DNA of 42,422 nucleotides from a virus: positions 1 to 42,422 of IMG/VR virus record IMGVR_UViG_3300027515_000002. The stretch is one strand, 5' to 3'. Below the pieces are notes generated by a model. That model did not search any database. It was not told the DNA's origin and was given only the letters and a program-made list of their open reading frames with translations. The position numbers and the translations under genes were made by a program. Of this stretch, positions 17,783 to 24,488 are shown piece after piece; the first letter of the stretch is position 1; each line of letters begins with the position of its first letter.

Positions 17783-17851
17783 AGGGATAGAATAATAGGA
17801 TGGAATATGCCCCGGCTCCGAGGGCAAAATCGGGCAGGAGAGGACAAAATA

Positions 17852-18283
17852 ATGATAACAAAAGTTTCGAGACGAACAGAAGAGAAACTCAATCTACAAC
17901 CAAGAAATCCGTACGGCTTTTTCTGTAGTGGGATAGAGGTATACAATGGTGAAGATGATGTAGTAGAATACTCCGGAGAGGGTTGGTACGGTTTGTTTAG
18001 ACCCACTGGAGAAACATACGTTGTTTGGAAACGTCTGCCCCGGGAATTCCCGGGCAAAGGGGATTGGAAGGAGTACGAGGAATGGAAAAGGAGTCTAGGA
18101 TTTCTAGAAAGCCGATACTTTAAAGGCGAGGACTTCTTTCCGTCCGAGGTCGGTTCCCTGCTGGATAAAGCAGGGAACCTGCAAAATTATGACGAATTCG
18201 AAACAACCAAGATTGTTGATTGCATAAAAAGAAAAAATTTTGAAGAAGCTGTAAAGCTACTAAAACAGCTCCTGCAGCTTTGA
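17852..18283 (+). CDS. Accessory (moron-like) protein, unknown
   Basis: 143 residues from ATG at 17852, preceded by AGGAGAGG eight bases upstream; ATG at 17807 in the same frame has a weaker site and would add 15 residues. The protein is hydrophilic, aromatic-rich (YGFFCSGIEVYNGEDD, GWYGLFRPTG) and ends in a charged helix (KRKNFEEAVKLLKQLLQL). No family recognised. It stands alone on the plus strand between its own promoter and terminator, and its DNA is more AT-rich than its neighbours, the typical form of a prophage-expressed moron gene. A role in lysogens is inferred from that layout. Confidence 0.7.
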   Translation: MITKVSRRTEEKLNLQPRNPYGFFCSGIEVYNGEDDVVEYSGEGWYGLFRPTGETYVVWKRLPREFPGKGDWKEYEEWKRSLGFLESRYFKGEDFFPSEVGSLLDKAGNLQNYDEFETTKIVDCIKRKNFEEAVKLLKQLLQL

Positions 18284-18329
18284 GATCAAGCGCCCGCTTC
18301 CGAGGCGCTAGAAAGAAATATCGGAGAAC

Positions 18330-18363
18330 GGCCGCCGGTCTCTCACGAACCGCGGCCTTTTTT
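18330..18363 (+). terminator. Rho-independent terminator
   Basis: GGCCGC-C-GGT pairs with ACC-GCGGCC across a 9-base loop (stem 18330-18339 and 18349-18357), followed by T6. It closes the single-gene unit of 17852-18283. Confidence 0.8.
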
Positions 18364-18382
18364 GTTTTTTCACACAAATCGG

Positions 18383-18455
18383 TATAATACCATTGCTCCG
18401 CCGGAGATAGCATCTCCGGCCCGACAACCCGCCTTGCAGCGGGTTGTCTCTTTTT
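18383..18455 (+). ncRNA. Possible small RNA or second terminator (two hairpins plus T-run)
   Basis: A TATAAT at 18383-18388 (no good -35) is followed by two strong hairpins: CCGGAGAT/ATCTCCGG around 18411-18419 and ACAACCCGC/GCGGGTTGT (18424-18432 with 18439-18447), the latter followed by CTCTTTTTATT. The second hairpin is a good plus-strand terminator. Together with the TATAAT they could define an RNA of about 60 bases. The terminator is clear; the RNA is a guess. Confidence 0.4.
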
Positions 18456-18675
18456 ATTCCCTCACTCGTCGCCACCGTGGCGGATTGGTGCTATCGTCCA
18501 GATAGATAGGCACAACCCTGCCAATAGCGTTGAGAAATCTCCGTGCGCTCAAACGCGTCACATCCAGCAACCTTGCCGCCTCTGCCGTGCTGATGTGCAC
18601 GCCCTCACACAATCTCCAAACCAATAGCGCTCTACGCTCACATCTGCTCAACTCGTCTAAGTCATCTCTATCCAT
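18454..18675 (-). CDS. Small helix-turn-helix DNA-binding protein
   Basis: 73 residues from ATG at 18675 behind a G-rich ribosome site; the longer frame to 18729 lacks one. A winged or simple helix-turn-helix covers residues 12-58 (RRALLVWRLCEGVHIS, TAEAARLLDVTRLSARRFLNAIG), followed by a short wing-like end (VPIYLDDSTNPPRWRRV). It is the last gene of the early operon, suggesting a regulator, perhaps of late genes; target unknown. Confidence 0.7.
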   Translation of the reverse strand: MDRDDLDELSRCERRALLVWRLCEGVHISTAEAARLLDVTRLSARRFLNAIGRVVPIYLDDSTNPPRWRRVRE

Positions 18676-18751
18676 CCCCCCTACCCCATTGCCGATTATA
18701 CAAAATCGCCACAGAATGGCGGTACACATAATTGCACATTACATTGCATAT

Positions 18752-19357
18752 TTATCCCCGCAATAATCGTTGCAATACTCGTCTCCCACGCTCTGTCAGC
18801 TGCCGACCACCACGACCGCGGGAGACGGTCAGGAATCCCGCCTGCCTAAATGCCTCTGTAATGCGCTCGTATTCACTGCGTGATAACGGCTCAGGCGTCC
18901 AGGAGTGCACCGAGAGCGATCGTCCCTCTAACGCCGCCTGCACAAATAACCTCAGCCGCTCGTCGTCTATCGGCACGTCAGCAATACGCATGCGCTGGAC
19001 ATTGCCCTCCGGTGTGGTCTCTGTCAGCTCCAGCCGTACCGTTTGAGGTATCGGTTCGATACGCTGTACCAACGGCGTCTCGGTGCGCCAGATCGTCTCG
19101 TGGGCAGTCTGTAGTGCCGACCCCCACGAGACGACAAATGCGATCGCGGCGATCAACAATGCTACCCAGTCAGGCAATTCGGTCAGCCAGCATAGCACCA
19201 GTGCACAAACCCCAGTGGCCAACGCCCAGATCAGCGATTGCAGAAACGGCACAATAACATCCCCGGTGACACTCGGCTCACGGGCCGGTTCGGTTACCTC
19301 CACAGGCCACTCAGGTGTAGCGACAAATCGTCCTGCAGCGTCACGCAGGCGAGGCAT
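18752..19357 (-). CDS. Membrane protein with C-terminal winged-helix-like domain
   Basis: 201 residues. It begins MPRLRDAAGRFVATPEW, has two transmembrane helices at about residues 36-60 and 65-85, then a polar segment and a C-terminal region resembling a winged helix (LSRSEYERITEAFRQAGFLTVSRGRGGRQLTERGRRVLQRLL). A membrane anchor joined to a DNA-binding-like domain is uncommon and suggests a membrane-tethered regulator or anchor for phage DNA. Family not recognised. Confidence 0.7.
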   Translation of the reverse strand: MPRLRDAAGRFVATPEWPVEVTEPAREPSVTGDVIVPFLQSLIWALATGVCALVLCWLTELPDWVALLIAAIAFVVSWGSALQTAHETIWRTETPLVQRIEPIPQTVRLELTETTPEGNVQRMRIADVPIDDERLRLFVQAALEGRSLSVHSWTPEPLSRSEYERITEAFRQAGFLTVSRGRGGRQLTERGRRVLQRLLRG

Positions 19358-19369
19358 TATCCCCCCGAC

Positions 19370-19573
19370 CTAGGATACCGGCTGCTCTGCTTCATCCTCC
19401 GGCACAATGAAAATCACCGGTGAATTATCCTCGCGCCTCATTGCACGATAGGCACGCACCAGCCTGACCAACCGCCTGCGGCTCTCGGATAGCCGCTTTA
19501 TGCGCCGTTCCAACTCACGCATACGGCGCAACTCGCATTCAACATAACTGAGCGGAACGATTACCGTGCTCAT
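19370..19573 (-). CDS. Small basic coiled-coil protein
   Basis: 67 residues. Residues 10-50 are an Arg/Leu-rich coiled coil (ECELRRMRELERRIKRL, SRRRLVRLVRAYRAM); the tail is acidic (VPEDEAEQPVS). A GGAGGAGCAG ribosome site precedes the ATG. Unknown; in the early operon. Confidence 0.65.
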   Translation of the reverse strand: MSTVIVPLSYVECELRRMRELERRIKRLSESRRRLVRLVRAYRAMRREDNSPVIFIVPEDEAEQPVS

Positions 19574-19585
19574 CTGCTCCTCCTG

Positions 19586-20083
19586 TCAGTCACTGCACAT
19601 CTCACAATACATCTGCCGCTGTTCCACCCGTCGCACTTTCTCATGTACAATTTCCCATGGCAGGTGACAGGTATAGCCGATCCCCGCCCGTCGTGCCCGC
19701 AGGTAAATGCCAGAGGCACTCATGGCCACAACGCGCCAGGTACTGCCCTCATATCTGACCAGATCACCGACTGCAAACTGTTGCTCGTTCATGATGCTAT
19801 CCTCATCCCATTCCCAGTTGAATTCTCGTTCACAGAGTGCTGTTTCTCCGCTGTTGACACGTATCTGACATCGTCGTATAGCAGAACATTTATAACAGGG
19901 AATGCATTTTCCTGATACCGGTTTGCTTTTCTTAGAGCATTTCTGTTTCCGCTCTAGCCGCTGAAATCGCACAGGGGTGCCAGGCGATTTGCCTGTCTTC
20001 TGCTGAGGCTGTGTCTCAGGATACACAGCCTCAGCAGGTTGCTCGATCAGATACAAAACGCCCAGTATGGCCCGCCCAATCAT
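19586..20083 (-). CDS. Protein with cysteine cluster and SH3-like C-terminus, downstream of tas
   Basis: 165 residues, overlapping the end of the tas gene by 4 bases (TGA/ATG coupling). The N-terminal half is basic with CIPCYKCSAIRRC near residues 61-73. The C-terminal half (from MNEQQFAVGDLVRYEGSTW) looks like a small KOW/SH3-like barrel and has its own ATG at 19792 with an AG-rich site, so a shorter 68-residue product is possible. The first 40 codons include a perfect 15-base hairpin. Whether it works with the Tas system is unknown; the coupling suggests co-expression. Confidence 0.6.
   Translation of the reverse strand: MIGRAILGVLYLIEQPAEAVYPETQPQQKTGKSPGTPVRFQRLERKQKCSKKSKPVSGKCIPCYKCSAIRRCQIRVNSGETALCEREFNWEWDEDSIMNEQQFAVGDLVRYEGSTWRVVAMSASGIYLRARRAGIGYTCHLPWEIVHEKVRRVEQRQMYCEMCSD
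20000..20037. repeat. Perfect 15-bp hairpin just downstream of tas
   Basis: CTGCTGAGGCTGTGT (20000-20014) is the exact reverse complement of 20023-20037, with an 8-base loop. It lies about 45 bases past the tas stop on the minus strand and within the next gene. No T-run follows on either strand, so it is not a standard terminator; an RNA processing or stability element is possible. Confidence 0.8.
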
Positions 20084-20874
20084 ACCAATACCATATCCGT
20101 GTGCCCTAAAACCGCCTGAACATACGGCTCTGATACCGGCAATCCCTCAGCAGTGCGCCAGCTCAGCCACAGATTGCTCAGAAATACCTTGGTCATCTTG
20201 CGCATGGCCATCAGATGCAGGTGATTGTCGGTAAAGCGCTTCCGATGGCTGCGGATACCGCACACTGATGCAGGCAGATTGCACTGATCACACCAGGGTT
20301 CGGGATATTCCCGGCGTTTGCGCCCCTTGTACTCGTAATAGACGTCTATCCATGGCTTTGTCTGCGCACGCAGAAATTGTTCGGAGATCAAATAACAGGT
20401 GGATTTGAGATGTGCACTATAATGTGCCTTCTCTCCGGATTTGCGGTATTCCCGCCGTCCGTCAATCACTGCATAACCCGCAAATCGCCATAGCGATGAG
20501 ATTGTCGGGAAATTGCCAGTGTCGTCTATCTGAGCGATCAACTGAGCGGCCAAACCTCCCGCACCCAGACCCTTGAAACTGGCAATCCATTCCCATATAG
20601 GGACAGCCTCAGCAGCGCGGATCATCTCCTGGCGCGTGTACTCGACTGCATCATCCAGTTTGATTCTGTCCATGACTTTGCGTTCGAATTCCACGCTGAG
20701 AGAACATACCCCGCGCTCGACGGCGCTGATGCGCAGCAGGTGGCGCTTGCGCATCTCGACCAGCTCGTACCAGAACCGATATGCCTGATACAGCTCGGGA
20801 TATTTGCGGGGTTTGAGCTGAGGCAACTGATTATCATTGCCATTTCCGTTAATTGTGATTTCCGCTTGTTCCAT
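20080..20874 (-). CDS. Nop-like/IS110 C-terminal-like protein, candidate TasA of a TIGR-Tas system
   Basis: 264 residues, ATG at 20874 with AGGAGAGG five bases upstream. Residues 25-95 are helical (coiled-coil-like). Residues 97-170 match the core shared by Nop domains and the C-terminal Transposase_20 part of IS110 transposases: FKGLGAGGLAAQLIAQI, then FPTISSLWRFAGYAV, then SGEKAHYSAHLKSTCYLISEQF. A Cys motif follows (CDQC at 195, Cys at 205), then RKRFTDNHLHLMAMRKMTK and WLSWRTAEGLPV. The IS110 N-terminal DEDD nuclease domain is absent, and no HNH or RuvC domain is visible. A 36-base-period dual-spacer array begins 28 bases upstream, and a second lies further up. In published TIGR-Tas systems a Nop-domain protein binds 36-nt tigRNAs and targets DNA by two spacers; TasA forms lack a nuclease. 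Assignment is by architecture; alternative: an orphan IS110-like domain. Confidence 0.8.
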   Translation of the reverse strand: MEQAEITINGNGNDNQLPQLKPRKYPELYQAYRFWYELVEMRKRHLLRISAVERGVCSLSVEFERKVMDRIKLDDAVEYTRQEMIRAAEAVPIWEWIASFKGLGAGGLAAQLIAQIDDTGNFPTISSLWRFAGYAVIDGRREYRKSGEKAHYSAHLKSTCYLISEQFLRAQTKPWIDVYYEYKGRKRREYPEPWCDQCNLPASVCGIRSHRKRFTDNHLHLMAMRKMTKVFLSNLWLSWRTAEGLPVSEPYVQAVLGHTDMVLV

Positions 20875-20902
20875 CTTTACCTCTCCTGTTTATATCTCGT
20901 GT

Positions 20903-21309
20903 AATTCGCACAACCCCTTTAGGTTTCATCGCCAAAATGGCTCGCACAAGCAAGTTGGGTTTCACCGAACGACTGGCTCGCACCAGATGTATGGGTTTCA
21001 CGCTGGACGTGGATCGCACTCGCTGACTGGGTTTCACTTAATTTTTGGCTCGCATCCCTCCCTAGGATTACACGTATCATTCGGCTCGCACTGCATTTAC
21101 GGATTTCACCCCTACACTGGCTCGCATTTGCCTCGCGGGATACAAGCGAACGCTGGCTCGCACGACGCCACTGGAGTTCACGTCAGCCTTGGCTCACGCA
21201 CCAGCCGATTGGGTTTCACGTTCTACCTGGCTCGCACATTACAGACGGGTTTCACTCTGCGTATGGCTCGCACTACGTTTACGGGTTTCATCACAAGATC
21301 GGCTTGCCC
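20903..21309 (-). repeat. TIGR-like array 1: 11 units of 36 bp plus terminal half
   Basis: On the plus strand the unit is GGCTCGCAC, 9 variable bases, GGGTTTCAC, 9 variable bases. Units start at 20903, 20939, 20975, 21011, 21047, 21083, 21119, 21155, 21191 (38 bases, two inserted), 21229 and 21265, with a half repeat at 21301. Spacers are all different. The base before GGCTCGCAC is nearly always T. The unit at 20903 and those at 21047-21145 are degenerate (for example GGATTACAC, GGGATACAA). Neighbouring genes are on the minus strand, so the RNA probably reads GTGAAACCC-N9-GTGCGAGCC-N9. The two repeats share 6 of 9 bases, a pseudo-symmetry like the C/D and C'/D' boxes of box C/D RNAs. The array lies between the gene ending at 21239 and the candidate tas gene. 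Confidence 0.9.
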
Positions 21310-21826
21310 ACCCCAACGGCATCAGTGTCACCCAGAATGGCAGCCGATAACGATCTAGCGCCTCATACAGCCAAGCACGTTCGAATTCCTCCAGCGCATC
21401 AATGCTCGGCGTATCAACATAGACGAGAACATCCTGATAGATATCAATGCTCTCATCCAGCTCCAATCGAACCGGTTTATGCGGGCCAAAATGCCTGGCA
21501 ATCTCTCGACGCATTTCCTGTAGAAACGGTATCAATTCCCTCTGCGCCTGTATCAATTTCCTGAAACGTTTTTCATCATCAACCTCATATTGCTCCAGGT
21601 ATTGTTCCCATACGCTATCATCACCTCCTTTCTGTTCTGTAGCGCCTGGTAGAGTAGGTGACGGCACAATGATGACCTCATCTCCCAATTTACGTTGCAA
21701 TTCCCTTATTTCGTCGTTCTCTGCATCCACAACACACTCCACGACAGTGCCGTGCAATAATCCCAGATAGTACAGTGCCTCAATAACTCTTATTGGACTG
21801 CCACTGATAATCCATCGTGCCATCAT
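21239..21826 (-). CDS. Array-associated protein, long paralogue
   Basis: 195 residues from ATG at 21826 (second codon also Met), with AGGAGG upstream. Residues 1-57 (WIISGSPIRVIEALYYLG, VVECVVDAENDEIRELQ, DEVIIVPSP) resemble most of the 72-residue protein at 22178-22396 at roughly one third identity. An acidic linker follows, then a helical region and a hydrophobic stretch near 165-175. The last 20 or so codons run through the end of array 1 in frame (ETRKRSASHTQSETRL), and the stop is supplied by spacer sequence. Function unknown. Its place, with an array on each side, suggests a role tied to the arrays or merely an upstream leader gene. Confidence 0.7.
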   Translation of the reverse strand: MMARWIISGSPIRVIEALYYLGLLHGTVVECVVDAENDEIRELQRKLGDEVIIVPSPTLPGATEQKGGDDSVWEQYLEQYEVDDEKRFRKLIQAQRELIPFLQEMRREIARHFGPHKPVRLELDESIDIYQDVLVYVDTPSIDALEEFERAWLYEALDRYRLPFWVTLMPLGWASRSCDETRKRSASHTQSETRL

Positions 21827-21850
21827 TTACCTCCTGATTTCTCTGTCGCT

Positions 21851-22188
21851 ATATCGCATAGGGCAACCGGTTTACACTTTTGCCTCGGCTCGCACATCCA
21901 ACCTGGGTTTCACGATACAGATGGCTCGCACAATCGGGTTGGGTTTCACCGAGGGTGTGGCTCGCATCCGTTGCCTGGATTTCACGGGCAACATGGCTCG
22001 CACAAGCAATCTGGGTTTCACATACTACCTGGCTCGCACACTCGACCTGGATTTCACTCTGCTAATGGCTCGCACCACCTATATGGGTTTCACCAACCAC
22101 CTGGCTCGCACTACCTTGCTGGGTTTCACCGAGGTTGTGGCTCGCACATCCCACCCTAGGTTTCACCAAACCTGTAGCTATATCGCAG
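21851..22188 (-). repeat. TIGR-like array 2: 9 units of 36 bp with degenerate ends
   Basis: Same two 9-mers and same 36-base spacing as array 1. Plus-strand units start at 21851 (degenerate), 21887, 21923, 21959, 21995, 22031, 22067, 22103 and 22139 (last one has a 10-base spacer), with a terminal degenerate half at 22180. GCTATATCGCA occurs at both array ends (21848-21858 and 22177-22187). Spacers are unique and not shared with array 1 as far as I can compare. Less degenerate than array 1. It fills the gap between two paralogous minus-strand genes, and the upstream gene's stop codon is inside the terminal repeat. Confidence 0.9.
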
Positions 22189-22396
22189 CCAATACATAAT
22201 CCGAATACATGGTGTCTGATTCCAGGGGAATGACTTCCACGCTCCCACCGTTGTATTTCCGCACCCAGTCAAGGCCGTCTTGTATCTGGCCTGGTGTCAC
22301 GTCAACGATGCATTCAACCCTAACATCGCCTAATTGACCTACTGCGTATAGAAACTCCAGCACGTTGATCGCGTGTCCTCTAACCCGGTATTGCAT
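22178..22396 (-). CDS. Array-associated protein, short paralogue
   Basis: 72 residues, ATG at 22396 with GGAGGTGAGG upstream. RVRGHAINVLEFLYAVGQLG, VRVECIVDVTPGQIQDGLDW and SVEVIPLESD line up with the N-terminal domain of the protein at 21239-21826. The alternating strand-helix-strand pattern suggests a small alpha/beta fold. It ends at TAG 22178-22180, within the first repeat of array 2. No known family recognised. Confidence 0.7.
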   Translation of the reverse strand: MQYRVRGHAINVLEFLYAVGQLGDVRVECIVDVTPGQIQDGLDWVRKYNGGSVEVIPLESDTMYSDYVLAAI

Positions 22397-22414
22397 TGCC
22401 TCACCTCCATCCAG

Positions 22415-23188
22415 TTACACTGCTGGCATCGCATCATGAGAAATGGTGCGATAATCAGCACCTGCCACCTTGATTACCAGTCCTGCCTGCATACGGGAAT
22501 ACAGATATCCCAAACTGTTATCCCCATCCGATTTGGGATATGTATTCAACGCAAAAACCGTGCCGCGCAGATGAGCATTGCGATAACGCTCATCAATCAG
22601 CCGGTATACCTGCTCCAGTGCCCATTCGGTATGACGAATTTTATCAACCTCATCCAATGCCAGAACGGTAACACCGCATAATCGCCCAAATGTGCTATTA
22701 AACGTATCATCCTCATAGGTTTGACGCAGTGCCTGTAACAGATCAGGGAATGTGTAATAAACGGCTGCTATGCCGTTCTCACAGCAGGCGTTCACCAGTC
22801 CCGCCAGGAGATGCGTTTTGCCGACACCATAACTGCCCCACAGCGTCAAAAATCCTCTGGGATTCTGACTATATTTGACAACCTGCTGGAAGGCTTGATG
22901 GTTTTTCTCATCTGTCTCAAATGTCTCTAATCGTTTATCACGCAAAACGCCTGTCAGTTGAGAAAACTCCACCAAACGCTTATGCAATTGGCCATCATGA
23001 CAGGTGGGACAGGGGATCGGCTTGCCAAATTGCGGGTCTTTATAATCCACGTCGGCAACCAGAAATCCCGCCCCACGACAGGTAGGACAATCAGGTCTCT
23101 CGTTTCTGATCTGTGATAATCCCCCGTTCGCGATAGAGGGCATAGAGTTCGTCCTTAGTGAGATCAAATTGTCGGCAATATTCTGCAT
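22415..23188 (-). CDS. DnaC/IstB-type ATPase, helicase loader
   Basis: 257 residues from ATG at 23188 (AGGAGG six bases upstream); ATG at 23143 (MPSIANGG) is an alternative that reduces the 98-base overlap with the preceding gene. An N-terminal zinc finger (CPTCRGAGF and CPTCHDGQ near residues 34-64) precedes an AAA+ core: Walker A GSYGVGKTHLL near 120, Walker B VLALDEVDK near 176, and VFALNTYPKSD as sensor I. Expected role: loads the replicative helicase at the phage origin with the upstream initiator. Confidence 0.88.
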   Translation of the reverse strand: MQNIADNLISLRTNSMPSIANGGLSQIRNERPDCPTCRGAGFLVADVDYKDPQFGKPIPCPTCHDGQLHKRLVEFSQLTGVLRDKRLETFETDEKNHQAFQQVVKYSQNPRGFLTLWGSYGVGKTHLLAGLVNACCENGIAAVYYTFPDLLQALRQTYEDDTFNSTFGRLCGVTVLALDEVDKIRHTEWALEQVYRLIDERYRNAHLRGTVFALNTYPKSDGDNSLGYLYSRMQAGLVIKVAGADYRTISHDAMPAV

Positions 23189-24488
23189 CGAGTTCCTCCT
23201 GTGTCATCGGCGGATGACCATTTCTCGCACGTATCCGATTAACCTGTTCCAACGTCAAAAAACTAATTTCCCTCTTGAGAACATTTCGCTGTTTCGCTTG
23301 CGCCTGCGGCCCGGCACGCGCCTCAGGAATCCCTTCTCGATACCAGCGCGCCATGCCGTCCACATTGGATGGGTTATAACCGCGTTCTACCCAGGTGCGG
23401 ATGACCCGCTCCCAACGAGCCAAGTCAAACCCATTCTCCCCTGCCAACGTCCTAATACAGTCCCGGATGGCAGGTCGCGGAAACCTGCCGGTAACCTCCC
23501 GATATACCCGCTCAGCATCAGCACGCGTCTGCAGCCATGTCCCGTTATCCTGCGACGGATCAGCCACAGCAGTTCGTGTTCCCTGCGCCCTAACCTGTAA
23601 TATATGCTCGACAGGGTCTAAAATTTGAGCGTTTTTGTCTGATTTGCGCATGCATGCATGTATATATATATCTGTATCTGTATCTGTTTCTGTATCTGTA
23701 TATGTGGGACAAACCTCATCGGACATTTTGTCCAATGAGTCATTTTGTCGCGGCTGCGTAAAATCTATGGATTTATATGTGTTTTCAGGGGTAGGTTGGA
23801 CATCGGTAGGACACTGGTCGGACACGGTCGGACACGGTCGGACACGGTCGGACAATGGTAGGACAACGGTAGGACAAACCTCATCGGACATTTTGTCCAA
23901 TGAGGGAATAACAGCCTCCAGACGGTGGGGAGCATTTCTGAGGTCAGGCGTATGGTCAATAATCAGTCCCAATTCGACCAGTCGTCTCAACGCGCGATGG
24001 ACGGTTTTTACCGACAATCCCACACGTTGTGCAATAGTGTTTTGCGTAGCGTAACAAACTCCATCACGGCGACGACAAAAAGCTTGCACTGTTTGCCAGA
24101 CCAACGCCTCGTGATGGCTCAACCCAAATCGTTCAACCAGATCGTTCCAGTCATCTGTGTCATCTGAGGTCACAAACTGCCGCTCATCCCAATGAGCGAT
24201 GCAGATAACATCCCCCTCAATCACCAGCATGTTGAGGGCAATCATCTGATCAATCAACCCTTGTACTACATCAGTTTCCAATCCCATTTCATCAGCGATG
24301 TCATCAACGGTCATAGGGATGTCATCGCTGAGTAGAAGCCTAGCGGGAACGTTTGACTGAGCAGCGAAACACAGGATGGTTGTCCAGAAACCTATGACAA
24401 ATACCTTGTGATGTCCCGTTATACGTGCGATACGCAGAAGTTTGCGTTCAGCGGGAGTGTCTACATATAGGCGAAACCATGGATTCAT
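23091..24488 (-). CDS. Replication initiator (DnaD-like, helix-turn-helix)
   Basis: 465 residues. It begins MNPWFRLYVDTPAERKLLRIA. A winged helix-turn-helix is visible at about residues 148-190 (YATQNTIAQRVGLSVKTVHRALRRLVELGLI). A low-complexity centre (residues about 205-285: repeats of SLDKMSDEVCPT, VRPCPTVSDQCPT and DTETDTDTD) is encoded by the iteron-like candidate origin. The C-terminal part has a DnaD-like helical domain (ARWERVIRTWVERGYNPSNVDGMARWY). Initiator followed by loader is the usual phage replication pair (compare lambda O and P). Confidence 0.85.
   Translation of the reverse strand: MNPWFRLYVDTPAERKLLRIARITGHHKVFVIGFWTTILCFAAQSNVPARLLLSDDIPMTVDDIADEMGLETDVVQGLIDQMIALNMLVIEGDVICIAHWDERQFVTSDDTDDWNDLVERFGLSHHEALVWQTVQAFCRRRDGVCYATQNTIAQRVGLSVKTVHRALRRLVELGLIIDHTPDLRNAPHRLEAVIPSLDKMSDEVCPTVVLPLSDRVRPCPTVSDQCPTDVQPTPENTYKSIDFTQPRQNDSLDKMSDEVCPTYTDTETDTDTDIYIHACMRKSDKNAQILDPVEHILQVRAQGTRTAVADPSQDNGTWLQTRADAERVYREVTGRFPRPAIRDCIRTLAGENGFDLARWERVIRTWVERGYNPSNVDGMARWYREGIPEARAGPQAQAKQRNVLKREISFLTLEQVNRIRARNGHPPMTQEELDAEYCRQFDLTKDELYALYRERGIITDQKRET
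23655..23910. other. Candidate replication origin inside the initiator gene
   Basis: Plus-strand features: an AT-rich TATATATATA next to five TCTGTA/TCTGTT hexamers (23658-23705); nine GGACA motifs mostly as GGT(A/C)GGACA at 10-11 base intervals (about 23797-23890), i.e. on one helix face; and a repeated block ACAAACCTCATCGGACATTT and onward (about 32 bases) at about 23709 and 23874 containing the palindrome GGACA-TTT-TGTCC. Iterons plus an AT-rich segment in an initiator gene is the lambda ori layout. Function is inferred. Confidence 0.65.

Noticed and set aside
20000-20037. Intrinsic terminator for tas
   Set aside because: The perfect hairpin is not followed by a T-run on either strand and lies in coding sequence.
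20080-20874. IS110-family insertion sequence
   Set aside because: Only the C-terminal-like domain is present; the DEDD nuclease domain and element ends are absent, and the gene is coupled to neighbours in the early operon.
20903-22188. CRISPR array
   Set aside because: Repeats are only 9 bases, two kinds alternate and spacers are 9 bases; no cas genes are present. The layout fits TIGR arrays, not CRISPR.
20837-22199. Plus-strand frames through the arrays encoding GSHxxxGFHxxx or ARTxxxGFTxxx 12-residue repeats
   Set aside because: They are a by-product of a 36-base period divisible by three; several frames stay open, they lack consistent starts, and spacer codons show no protein-like constraint.
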